Source: Uranotaenia lowii (taxonomy: Eukaryota > Arthropoda > Insecta > Diptera > Culicidae). From it: a DNA stretch of 64,000 nt. The DNA lies in NCBI RefSeq assembly GCF_029784155.1, contig NC_073692.1, positions 423,770,305-423,834,304 on the forward strand, in the 5' to 3' direction. Under the pieces are notes generated by a model. It saw only the letters and a list, made by a program, of their open reading frames with translations. It was not told the DNA's origin and searched no databases. The translations under genes were made by a program, and so were the position numbers. Positions 35,239 through 46,218 of this stretch are shown one piece after another; position 1 is the first letter of the stretch; each line of letters opens with the position of its first letter.

Positions 35239-36157
35239 TAGGGGAGAGTGGGGTATCGTGGGCCATGGGGAAACGTGGGCCACTTTTAATATCTCAAATG
35301 TGTGTTGAGATAAAAATCTCAAACCAACTGTCATCGTCGTCGCTTTGCGTGAGCATATATTCCTATATGTTGTTGACTGAAATACGCATCATATGCTTCT
35401 TTTATTTATCAAGCTAAAAAAAGTTAGAAAAATTTACTTACATAATTAAAAAAACACCCGCCAATTTCATCGGTGGGGAACCTAAAGTGCATAACAATAA
35501 TATGCTCATACGCTTATGATCTTAGTTTTGTCATGATCTTTCACGTGGAAAAGGAATTTTTGATGAAACATCAATAAGTCACACAAACGCAACCAATTTG
35601 CAAATCATAGCTTGTGGGGAATCGTGGGCCACACATCTTGAAACACCTATATTTTTATGTTTTTATACACATTCAGAACTTAAAATACGTTATTCCTATC
35701 TGTAAAGTTTTCTTATGCAAAATGAAGAGTTATGAAAAATATCTTGTCCATCCTATATAAGAAATTTTGCCAAAACGTTTGCGAGCCAGGTTTTGGAATC
35801 TATGTGATCATACACAGCTCTCTTTTTTATTTCATCATCTGAAATTGCTTTAAAATAACGAAATGAATTAGGAAATCACAGTTTTGGGTTAACTCATAAA
35901 CTTTGCATGTTATTTGGTCAATTTGGATTTGGTGGCCCACGATTCCCCACCATTTTTCAAAATCCAAAAAATATTGCTTTTTTTTCAAACAGTCAGAATT
36001 TGGGGAAATAATTTATTAAAAATTTAAAAAAATACCTTATGATACCTTGAAAATGTAGAAAAACCATACCATTTTTTATTTTCATTTTATCTTTTATAAT
36101 AAAGAAGTTATGGAGCAACGAAAAAAAGTGGCCCATGATTCCCCACTCTCCCATACA
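35239..36157 (+). mobile_element. TIR element, family A (longer copy)
   Basis: TA, then GGGGAGAGTGGGGTATCGTG at the left. The right end carries GGCCCATGATTCCCCACTCT and CCC followed by ATA, an imperfect inverted repeat of about 26 bp. Internal copies of the same motif occur near 35618 (GGGGAATCGTGGGCCACA) and 35935 (GGCCCACGATTCCCCACC). It is homologous in reverse orientation to 566-1107 but retains about 380 bp more. It has no open frame and is a non-autonomous DNA element. Confidence 0.75.
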
Positions 36158-37151
36158 TATAAGATTTTGACACTCTACTGTTTGTGTGATTTCATATACT
36201 TAACTTATAACTTAAAAAAATCAACAAACGGAAAAGACCCTAAACTAGACATAACCCATTTCATTTTGTAGCATTTGAAACTGAGCGTATTTGTTACCTT
36301 ATGTGTACCATAATTTTTTTGAGTGTGAAAATCGAATATCGAAAACGGGTGGTTAACGACAAATATTTTCATCGTTATAGTTTTGATTTCGTTGAAAGAG
36401 CACTCTCGATTAGAAAAGCGTTTTTTTCTGCATAATTTATCCGAAAGACTACAATTTATTCAAAAATCGATGCAACAGTTTTATAAAACTTTGTCATTAG
36501 ATAAGTTTACAAAGAATAATTAAAGGGAGTCCCACTTCAAATTTCTTAACGGGAAAAATCTTATACAAAACTACCTAATAGACCGACTTTTAAAACTTTA
36601 AGATAATTAACTATGAACCATTTGTGATCTTTTGATACATTAACTTCATTCCAGTTTAATACCATTAAACCATAAAAACCATAAAAAAAATGTGCGCAAC
36701 ATCTGATAGTAACATCTTCTAAACAGAAGTCTACTTTTTCGTCATTTCTTCCTCGAGAATAAACAACTTTGAGACGCTCACTGAATGCCGGCTTCAAAAT
36801 AGCTCAGTATTTTTCAATGGATCTTAGTTCCGGTGCATTGCGTTGGGAGAAATTATGTTATAGGATACAAAAGTGAGTTCTTTGGTTTTTTTTTATCACT
36901 TCAGCGCATGCTTTAAATAGTGTTTCTTACGAATAAAAATTGGTCAAATGGGGCAGAAGTTCGCCTTGCAGCTTAGATTGGAGTTTTAACAGACCAAGGA
37001 ATGTAAATTTACCTTAAAACATTGGGAAACAAATACGAGATATCTTGTTTTGTTCGCTTGTCACTAGTGTGGTACCCTAAGAAGCATAACTCAAATGTAA
37101 TAAATTTGATAGTGAAACTTCATTCTAAAAAATTTTACACAACAATTTAGA
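36158..37151. other. AT-rich spacer
   Basis: No gene. A GAGATATCTTG...TTCGCTTGTCACTAGT segment near 37040 resembles the inverse of 9500-9545, so a small shared repeat is likely. Confidence 0.35.
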
Positions 37152-37587
37152 CTAGTGTTATCAAATTGCCCGGATATTTAATATAAAATTTGCAAAAAGT
37201 CTGGTCTGGCCTGGTTGCCCGAATTACATTGAAAAAGTCCAAATTTGTCCAGGTTTATTCGCATCCTCATTCTCAAATTGAAGTAAAAAAATTGTGTTGT
37301 AATTTTTGTTTATTTATGCGGCCAAGATGAAATTTTTTAAGCAAGTTTCATAAACATATCCAAGAAAGGTTTTCAAAAAACTTAAAATACAATTTATAAT
37401 CTTCTGATGAATTTTGATTATTTTTTTCAATTTATGTTACATGGATTTAGGTTGAGTAATTATTGGGTTTTGATCATATTTGCCCGGATTTTTGGTAGAT
37501 CATTTTGAAATCAATGTCAGGTTTTTAGATAAAATAGCAAAAATTTGTTCGACCGGATACGTACAGAAAAAAACCTGACAGCCTTAT
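37152..37587 (+). mobile_element. GCCAGATTGCCCGG-type short repeat, copy 2
   Basis: AGTGTTATCAAATTGCCCGG and ATATTTAATATAAAATTTGC at the left; GGATACGTACAGAAAAAAAC plus CTGACAGCC at the right. It shares the GTCTGGTCTGGCCTGGTTGC segment and internal order with copy 3 (38115-38555). Non-coding. Confidence 0.6.
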
Positions 37588-38114
37588 TTAAACTACTCAA
37601 AGGTTTTAAATTGGAAGAATTTTCTTTAGTGGTTTGATGGTTTCTGAGATATAGAATGCCAAATTTTGGTGTTTTCTGGATTAGATTACTTTGCGGTCCG
37701 CAATCTGTTAAAAGGGTTGATGACAAAATTTTGATTGTAATTTCGGTTTTTAATAAAAATACACATCATTATCAGACAATTTGACAATTATCTTAGTTTT
37801 GAAGATTGTCACCAAATTTTTACAAATTTGATAACAACAGAGCAGCTTTGAGAAGAATTAAAAAAATGGTATTATAATTCGACATCGTTCGCAGTAGTTT
37901 TGCAGATAAAGCTAGAACTGTAAACTAGTTTTTTTTGCAAGTTTTGATTTTGATCCAACAGTTTGCTTAAATCACTTTCTTATGCGTATTGAACGGTATT
38001 AATAATAAATATATGAATAACTTTATTATTAATCTAATGAAATAAATAATTTTTTTAGTCAGAACTTTGTTTGTAATCGCACCGTAGATTTCTGAGCGAA
38101 GTGTAAATATTCTG

Positions 38115-38555
38115 TTGGGTTGCCAGATTGAGATTGCTCGGGTTTTGCTCGGATATTTAATTCAAAATTTGGGAACAGTCCGGCCCTGCCTGGTTGTCCG
38201 AATTTCATTTTATTTGTCAAGTCAAACATAAAGAAACACAAATGTTGTAAAAAATTATTATTTTTGTGTTCAAAACGAAATTCTTTTAGAAAAATTCATA
38301 AAAAATTATCATGAAAGGTTTTTCGGAAACTTAAAATACGATTTGCCATTTGTTGATAAGTATTGATGAAACAAACATTTTTGATTTTTGTTGAATAGTT
38401 CCTGAGCTTAGACTAAATTTGCCCGGATGTTGCCCAGATTTTTGGTCGACAATTCAAAATGAAATGTCCGTATTTAGCTTGGATTTTATCTTAAACAGCT
38501 CGGATTGGTCCGGTTCGTATACGTGCTGAAAAATTTCTGGCAACCTTACTATATG
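38115..38555 (+). mobile_element. GCCAGATTGCCCGG-type short repeat, copy 3
   Basis: GTTGGGTTGCCAGATTGAGA at the left and AATTTCTGGCAACC at the right form inverted ends (GGTTGCCAGA / TCTGGCAACC). The interior aligns with 37152-37587. It ends about 30 bp before the next repeat begins. Confidence 0.65.
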
Positions 38556-38587
38556 CGCCTTTGAAGCAGAATACTGATTATATTGAA

Positions 38588-39895
38588 TACTAGCTGATCC
38601 CATACGAACTCCGTTTCGCTTTCAACTTGGAATATGTCATGAACAGTTTGCATGAAAGTCAATTGCTAAGCATTTTCCAGATTCACTTTTGAATTCATTG
38701 TTAAGTAATAATTGCAAAAATATTGGACGATCATTTTGTCTGTCGTCTGCTACTAAATTTGAAATCAGGAATCAATTGACCGTGCCAAAAAAACCCGTGT
38801 ATAAATTTCGACTCAATCGTTGCATAAGAACGCAATTATTGCCAAAAAGTTAAACCCCTTTCGGTGGCTTCTTATACAATATTTGACATCTGAAATCGAT
38901 TGCCCTTCCCTCAAAACTCCCGTGTGCCAATTTTCAAAGCAATCCGTTGCATAATAACGTCAATATTGCTAAAAACAGTGAACAATTAATCTATATGGAC
39001 GACCCCTTTCGTCGACCCCTGGCAAAATATTTGATATCTGAAATCGATTGCCTGTCCCTGAAAACTACCGTTTGCAAATTTTCATCCCAATCCGATGTAT
39101 AATATCAACGATATAGCAAAAATATTGAAAGCTTAATATGGACGACCCCCTTTGCCGGCCCCGTACACTGAATTTAATTCCTGAAATCCATTGCTTGTAC
39201 CTCAAAACTCCCGTGTACCAATTTTCATCTGAATCCGACGTATAATAACGACAATATGGCATTAACAAAGAATAGTTAATATGGACGACCCCGTTGGTCG
39301 ACCCCTGATTTTAGTTTGGATAAGTGAAATCAGTTGTTTGTCCCCAATAACTCCTACGTGCAAATTTTCATCCCAATCCGATGTATAAAAACGTCAATAT
39401 CACTAAGATACTGAAAATTTAATATGGACGACCCCTTTCGCCGGCCCCTTACACTGAACTTGATACCTCAAATCGATTGCACGTCACTCAAAACTATCGT
39501 GTACCAATTTTCATCTGAATACGATGTATAATAACGTCAATATCGCAAAAACAGCGAACAGTTCATATGGACGACCCCTTTGGACGATCCCTTACACATA
39601 ATTTGACATATGAAATCGATTTCTCGTCTTTCAAAACACTCATGTGCAAATTTTCAACACGATCCGACAAAAAATAACGTCAATATCGCGAAAACAATAT
39701 TTGTGTTCTATGGACGACCCCCTTCAGAAGGGGTCATCCGAAAATCTAAAAACATTTTTCATCCTTCCTGGTCCTAATGAGCATCCATGCCAAATTTCAG
39801 ACCTCTAGCGCTTAAGACGGCTGAGTCTATAGAGGACAAACAAACAAACAAACAAACAAACAAACATACAGAAATTGCTTTTTATATATATAGAT
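38588..39895 (+). mobile_element. ACTAGCTGATCCC...TATATATAGAT repeat with 143-bp units
   Basis: Starts ACTAGCTGATCCCATACGAA, ends with a CAAA microsatellite (39838-39865), then GAAATTGCTTTTTATATATA and TAGAT. ATGGAC(GACCCC) landmarks at 38995, 39138, 39281, 39424, 39567 and 39710 are each exactly 143 bp apart. Each unit contains a conserved block TGAAATCGATT...CTCAAAACTCCCGTG...CAATTTTCA.C..AATCCG. The sequence identity is moderate while the spacing is constant. Non-coding. An inverted copy with the same units is at 61713-62465. Confidence 0.8.
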
Positions 39896-40145
39896 TCCAT
39901 CAATTATGTAGACAAAAACTATGTACATATGTATATAAACATGAGCAGACATCTGTTTCCTTACATTGGATTAATCTTTATGTTGAAATCTCCTTCAGTT
40001 TTTGTGAAAACGATTTTATTATAAATGTTGTCTAGATTGACAACCTCAAATCGAGTGTCTATTTATTTTTTCAAGCAAAATTCCAGTTTCTCTAGCAATA
40101 TTTTAGTATAAGGGTATATACGGACGATAGTATTGGCGACAAATT

Positions 40146-40896
40146 GGCCTCAGCCATAACCTAAAATTTTGATTTGCTGGCGGCCTCACCTGTGATGCTG
40201 GGTGCGTTAAAAAAAATCATTTTTTGCTTATTTTAAACTAATAATAATATTTTTGAACTAATCAAATTTTTAAACTATCAACAGCTAAACGTTTGAATCC
40301 ATTGCGGGGCGTCTCTAAATGGATGAAGATAAGATCTTTTAATAATGAATTGTCCAGGTGAATTCGAAACATCTGAAATATGTTACTGTATAATAAGTAC
40401 TGCTTGGTAGATTAAAAAAAGAGTTGTTTATAACTTCTAAACGAATGCAGAATCATTCACTGTTACAAACAAGTAAACTAATGAAAGTCCCGTATATGTT
40501 GACTTTGAAAATAATCGCCTACGTGCTCCGATTATTTTGAACATTTCCACATAGTTCGCTACATCGTTTAAGTGTGCGATACAGACAGTTGTTATTTCGT
40601 TCAGATAAATGATGCGTTTAATTTCACATTCGAGTAGCTATCTACGGGAAAGTTGCAAATTCTAAGTACTCCTGAAATGGTTTTTCAATAACAAAGCAAT
40701 TAAAAAAATTTGATAAGTTTCCAAATATCAATGCACTTGGCACCCCTGAACACCCGAAAAAATCGAAACACGAACATCTGTGTATCGTTTCCACAGGGCG
40801 AATTTGTCGATATTTGTACAGGAAACTTGCGTTTATCGTGCGCCCTTCTCAAAAATCGATTCGGTTTTCCTATGGTTTGAGGTTATGGCTGAGGCC
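40146..40896. mobile_element. Candidate TIR element with perfect 17-bp ends
   Basis: GGCCTCAGCCATAACCT (40146-40162) is the exact inverse of AGGTTATGGCTGAGGCC (40880-40896). The 717 bp between is non-coding. No target duplication was identified, so a chance or older duplicated inverted repeat is not excluded. Confidence 0.5.
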
Positions 40897-43126
40897 TCCT
40901 GCTAAGGTGGTGTTCGTGTTGAACTGTCAATATATCCTGATAATGGCAGGAACAAATTTCAAATCATTCTTTTGTCACTCGGAGTTGGATACAATATCAT
41001 TGCACAAAACCTTTAAATCATGTAATTTTGTATCGAAAAATTCAATAAAATCAAGAATATAAAAGGTGAAATAACTCTAAGATTTGAATATTTGCTTTTT
41101 GGTCTTGAAATCTTTCGGAAATTTTATTTTTTTTTTCAAATTAACATAAAATACTTCAAACTTTATTTATTGCCTCTTTAGGGTTTTTTGGAAATTTCGA
41201 AGGAGGGTGACAATAGAAAAAATTTATATTTGTTTAAGCCTATATTGAAAATGCTTAAAACTGATAACTCTCATACGACAAAGCAATTATTTAATTAAAA
41301 CCTATATCTTTTTTTATTTGAAGGAATAAAATAGAAGTAAGAGTAACCATATCATGGAATCAGTTCATTCACTTTATCAAATCTGTTTTGAGATTTTTAT
41401 TTTTTTTTTTCATTTTTTTTTTTAATTTAATGATTAGATATGTTTTTTTTATCAGCCGTTTCGACGAGCCGATGGATCTTTTTCGAAAAATTTATGATAT
41501 TTACGGCTTATGTTCTTTTTTTTATATCTCAAGTTTCTATAATACTTTACATCATCTTTGAAAACGGAATGTTAAAGCTTTCTTCAATTTAAAATAAAAA
41601 TGTTTTTTTTTGCTTTTCACGAGATTCAAATTTATTTCAATAATTTATAGCGGAAAGAATTGATTGAAAATCTGAAAATTTTGATGGCAATAGTGCATTT
41701 GAACCTAATTATCAAGACTTCGAAATAATTTTTTTTACAATTACGCATTTCTTGTTATTTTTTTGAATTTTTATTCCAAAAAATATTGAAATCAGTTTTG
41801 AAAGTTCATTTTTTTTTGAAAAATAAACAAATTATCTACGATTTCAATTGAAACCCAATTTTATTAAAAAAAAAAAAAAAAAAATAGAACCACCTATAAG
41901 TTATTGAATTAGGTAGATACTTAACATTAAAAAATAACTGTTTGGAAAAAAATATCTATTAAATTTTTTAACAACTTTCTCGATTTCTTTATAATTTTTC
42001 AGTTTTCAAACGGATTTATGCATATGGGCTCTTGAAGAAGATTTGTTGAAGATAAAAAAAATGTTGTAAATTTATTTTTCGGCATATCGGTGAAAAGTAG
42101 TTATGAAATTGAAATGTTAATCATACTAATCATTAACTTTTTTATGGACGCACTCAGAAATCCCAAAAAAAACTCCCTAATCGGACCTTGAGTGTCAATT
42201 TGATACTCCGCGCTCAAAACCGCTATATTTCTCTTGTTTCTCTACCGATTTTAATAAAAATTATAGTTTTGAAAACCTTGTGATGTAACTTAAATATATT
42301 CCTCAGTTATTATTAACGTACAAAACTTGAGTTTTCCGTTAGTCAAAGTGGAAAAAAAAATATTAAAAAATCAAGCTTCAGAAAAAGATGGTAGAACAAC
42401 TACGAATTGGTCAATAAAAGAATTCTCTAGTGTCCAAGAAAACTTAAGTTTGAAACTTTACGTTGCATAGAAGGGAATATTTTTTTAATTTTTTTTTAGA
42501 TCATGACTACAAAAAATTTTAAAAGTGATGTAAAAACCGAATTTTCAATCAATGAACCATTAAAATTGTCAAAGTCACATCAGATAAATTTTGGAAATAG
42601 GATTGAAAAGTTGACGTAATTTGGCACATTTTTGCATTTTGAGATAGTCAAAATACGAGATACAGATTGATTTTAAAAGGTGTTTTTCGGACATTTTGTC
42701 AATATGCAATTTTTTCAGATTTTTTTTTCACTTCGCAATCTTTTTGTTTGGTGGAACTGCAAGTTTCCGCTACCCGCTCATTTTAACCATCAGTTTAGTT
42801 TCAGTTTTGTGATTGTTGATTTGTTTTTTTTAACATCAAGAATAATTTGTTTGTTTGTTTGTTGTTAAATTATAGAGACTTTAAACTAAGAGAACAATTT
42901 GTAAAAAATAATGTGAAATGTATTTTAAATTATGAGTGTTCGATGTATCGTATCGACAATTTGAACTCACAATATACCTTTATTCTAACGAAAGTGTTTG
43001 AATTGAGAATAAAAAACAATCAAATTAAATTCACTTCATTTAATCTGTAATGATTACTTTCTTGGATTTTTTTTCATTCAATTAATCTTGATATTGTTTT
43101 TCTTAAATTTATAAATCTGTATGCTT
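40897..43126. other. Very AT-rich spacer
   Basis: Long A and T tracts (for example 41398-41420 and 41870-41884). The frames at 42680-43050 translate into low-complexity Phe/Asn/Lys-rich peptides and are not called. Confidence 0.45.
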
Positions 43127-43441
43127 TTCTTATATATAAAAATGGAGGCGTTTTATTTGTAACACCATCACGTATGAATGGTCGGTCGGAATTAAGTAAA
43201 ATTTGGTATTCGAGGGTTTTTCGGGTCAGAGATGGTTTGTAAAACAGTTTCAAGAATCTCAACTTTTATGGAAGGGGGGCTTCTATACAAAATCCACTAG
43301 AAACGGGACTAAACTCGAACAACTTGAATACGACTTTCATGAAAAATGATTCACGAGCACTAAGAAGTTAAAGAACTGTAAACATTTTCCAACGATTTAT
43401 TAAGTAACGGGTAAAACGAAGTTTACCGGGTCAGCTGGTTA
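43127..43441 (-). mobile_element. ACTAGCTGACCCGG-type repeat, short inverted copy
   Basis: On the minus strand it starts AACCAGCTGACCCGGTAAAC and ends in TTTTTATATATAAG. It therefore carries both family termini but only about 0.3 kb of interior, without the 143-bp units. Confidence 0.6.
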
Positions 43442-45400
43442 TTATATAGATTGAGAAAAATCTATATAAACTATGAGTTTCTGTATTTTTATTTTAAAAA
43501 AAGGGTTACAGACCCCGTTCGTATTTTAACAGGACCACTGTAAGTTAGACAAATACCATAAATACGTTTTAATGTTCTTGAATAATGATAAAATATAACA
43601 ACAACAATAACAAAAAAAATTAAAAAATTTAAACGCACTCAAAAATGACAAAAAACAAGAAAAATTTCAAAAATCTCAAAAACAAATATGTTACAAATAA
43701 CAAACATTCTAAACATATGTAACAAAAATAAGTTCTAAATGTGTCTAAAACATGAAAAAATATGTAGTTTAAAACGACTAAAAATTATCAAAAATGATGG
43801 AAAAGATAGTTAATAATAATAACAATGATTTTTTTTGTTAATAGGTAAAAAAGTTAAAGAAGAAAACCGTTCGATTTTGGCAACACAAAATTCTCGACCG
43901 TGTTGCCAAAAAATGAAAGGGGCCTGCATATGAAATGTAAATCCATCGTTGTTCACGAGGTAACGAGAACCATAAGTGGAATTTCATACAACAGATTCGC
44001 TCAAGATACCGAAAATGAAATCGTGTTTGCGATACAGCCGAATAACCGTGAAAAAGAAAGTGTTAACATTGAAAAGCTTCCGAAATGAGAGCAACCAATT
44101 AACCGACACAAATTTGCAAGATTGAGTGAGTATCCTCCGACCAGATTGCTCACCAACTGTCTTGCTCACGGCTCACTTTAGAGAGAAGAACCAATTTGCA
44201 TATCGTCATCGAAGACCGGAACGACGAGTTTCGTGCGATCGTTACAATGCGATCTGTGGCTTGCGGATTTTATTATTTCGTTTTAACTTCTTACATCTTA
44301 TTCTGCCAGGTAGTCGTGGTTGACAAAGTTTAATGGACATAAGTAGATCAGTCACCTCTTGAGGTGTTGTTGATGTAGGAAGCAAGTCGTAAGTAGATCA
44401 AGCTCCTCTGAAGAGTATTGGCCTCTGCGAAAGTGTCAACACAACCGAGCGGCGCTTTTGTTTGCACTCCATCTGACACACAGTCAATGAATGAAGATAG
44501 ATGAAAGAAAAAAATCGGCACAATAGTTTGTTTGAACTTGGCGGAACGTTTTCTCAAGCAGCCGCGGCACGCAACCTCCAGTGTTGTATCGAGGTTAATA
44601 GGCATGCCAACAAATGTAAGGTTCAGGTGTTTTATCGTTTGTTTTCGTAACTGGGAGAAATATGTTCAATGAGAAATGTACTTACATTTACACTCAACAA
44701 CGGTTATCATTATTTAGAAGACCACTCAATTCTACATGGTCGTAAATGCACCTATTGTTGAACCAATTTGAATGTACTTCCTACTTTTATGGCACGTCGA
44801 TCGTTGGAGCAGCGCCGGTTGTTAGAATTCCAAGAATGAAATCATCCACGTGCGCTTGGAATACAAATAAGCAATGACAGTGTTTAACAAAGTTTCACTA
44901 CCAAAGCCAAGATAACTATCGATAAGCTAAGGGAAGCGAACAAAAATCGTGAATCAATTTAGAAGAGCTGATAAAATTCCTGCCGATAAAGATGTTGTTG
45001 TTGATGGCTGCTGGAGGAATGTGTAATCGTCTTCTGGTCACGGATAGAGCCAGCATAAGTTCAAGGCGTTCTGCATCGTGAGTCTCAAAATCGCGCTTCA
45101 ACAGCCGGTGTGTAGGCAGCTAGACTAGCTAATCATAAAGTGGGTGCGAATTTGAATGCCCAATGTTTGTTTCTCCAATTTAAATATCCCCGTTGATGCG
45201 TTCAGAAGTTTGTAATGTGTGTGCCTATGTGGAATTCAAATTGCTTGTTTGGTATGCTAATAGACGCATGTGATAGGCGTATTTTCTCTTATTTGTTACA
45301 GACGCTTGCATAACCGGCTATTGTACGTTTTAGTATTTCAAAATTGGGGGTTTTCGTTTGATAAAAATATTCAGTTAATTTCGTAAATTTTCATTATTTA
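43442..45400. other. Spacer, GC-elevated after 43.9 kb, no recognised gene
   Basis: AT-rich to 43860, then mixed composition. The frames at 43900-44088, 44348-44605 and 44916-45101 (minus, beginning MKRDFETHDAERLELMLALS) have no recognisable domain. The direct repeat GTAAGTAGATCA occurs near 44340 and 44388. A TATCGATA octamer lies at 44917-44924. Confidence 0.35.
44917..44924. promoter_or_regulatory. TATCGATA (DRE-type) octamer
   Basis: The palindrome TATCGATA is the core recognised by the DREF factor in flies. Its context AACTATCGATAAGCTAAGGG resembles AACTATCGATAAAAGCTAAA at the second instance (62813). A regulatory role is inferred from the motif only. Confidence 0.25.
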
Positions 45401-45405
45401 AGTGT

Positions 45406-45575
45406 TGTGCGGTGCACAAGTTAACAAGCAGACACATATTGCATAGATTGCATTAACCGTGTGTTGAGCGTACGAATACAATACGTCTTCGGCTATTTGT
45501 CTCTCTCATCAGCGTCGCCTCCTCCTTTCGTGTGTCAGCTAGGGATGAATCAGCCTACTGGTTGAAAATCCCCAG

Positions 45576-45606
<31 letters not shown>

Positions 45607-45700
45607 CGTGTGTCAGCGACGAACGGATAAGACGTGTGTGAGTGGTGAATTGTGGTCTCGTGATTCGAGTGATTTCCATTAGAATATTAGCGATTGCACA
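45406..45700 (+). repeat. Left LTR (with a 78-bp later insertion)
   Basis: Starts TGTGCGGTGCACAAGTTAAC and ends TAGCGATTGCACA. Removing the inserted 65 bp and one copy of its 13-bp duplication leaves 217 bp, the same length and sequence as the right LTR. Confidence 0.95.
45540..45604 (+). mobile_element. Extremely truncated LINE insertion inside the left LTR
   Basis: TTCGTGTGTCAGC occurs on both sides (45527-45539 and 45605-45617). The insert is about 36 bp of unique sequence (TAGGGATGAATCAGCCTACT, then GGTTGAAAATCCCCAG) and about 29 A. GGGAT and ATCCC, with TCAGCC and GGTTGA inside, can fold into a stem-loop. That is typical of LINE 3' ends recognised by the reverse transcriptase. It is absent from the right LTR, so it inserted after the LTR element. 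Confidence 0.88.
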
Positions 45701-45702
45701 TT

Positions 45703-45720
45703 TGGCGACCGTGAAAGGAC
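45703..45720 (+). promoter_or_regulatory. Primer-binding site, arginine-tRNA type
   Basis: TGGCGACCGTGAAAGGAC, two bases after the left LTR. It complements the 3' end (including CCA) of an insect tRNA-Arg(UCG), as far as I recall that sequence, at 17 of 18 positions. The same primer class is used by the fly elements 412 and mdg1. Confidence 0.7.
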
Positions 45721-45838
45721 ACTTGGATTGGAAACACGGAGAGAAATATAGGAAATCACCCGGTCACGGATGACATTCTTTTTTTTGACTTTTTTTTTTC
45801 AAAAGAAGGAAGTTATCTTCACACTGAGGTGAGTAAAA

Positions 45839-46218
45839 CGGCGCGTTGAGAGTCCGCCGAAAACGAAAATAAAAAGCGTGCTGGGAGTCCGCTTCAGAAA
45901 TGATAAAATGGCGCGTTGAGAGTCCGCCGAGAGGAATATCACAAATAGCGTGCTGGGAGTCCGCTTCAAAAGTTAAAAAAAAGATGGCGCATTGAGGGTT
46001 CACGGAAAACAATACTATTTAAAAAAGCGTGCTGGGAGTCCGCTTGAAAAAAAGGAAACTGGCGCGTTGTGAGTCCGCCAAGAAAAATTACGAATAAAGC
46101 GTGTTGGGAGTTCGCTTTCAAAAAGACAACAAACGGCGCTCGGAGTCTGAAAAACATGGCGCGTTGAGGGTCCGCCTAAAAGTTAGTTATAAAACAAAGC
46201 GTGTTGGGAGTCCGCTTT
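45839..46218 (+). repeat. Alternating hairpin repeat array in the element leader
   Basis: Two unit types alternate. Type A is GGCG-CGTTGAGAGTC-CGCC (45840, 45910, 46061, 46158; decayed at 45986 and 46135). Type B is AAGCG-TGCTGGGAGTC-CGCTT (45874, 45947 as AGCG/CGCT, 46025, 46096, 46196). Each forms a stem of 4 to 6 bp closing an 11-nt loop with the core TTGAGAGTC or CTGGGAGTC. Stems differ between types by paired changes (G-C versus A-T outer pairs), while loops stay alike. The minus-strand frames through it (45764-46157) read as repeats of ADSQHAF and GGLSTRH and are by-products. A structured packaging or dimerisation signal is inferred. Confidence 0.75.

Noticed and set aside
45406..45420. 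LTR start placed one or more bases earlier
   Set aside because: Only the TG at 45406 gives both TG...CA LTR borders and an exact AGTGT duplication on each side.
45764..46157. Minus-strand frames with repeated ADSQHAF / GGLSTRH peptides
   Set aside because: They lie antisense to the LTR element and simply translate the hairpin array; neither spans the array, and phase changes between units. Kept as a refutation route for the RNA-structure idea.
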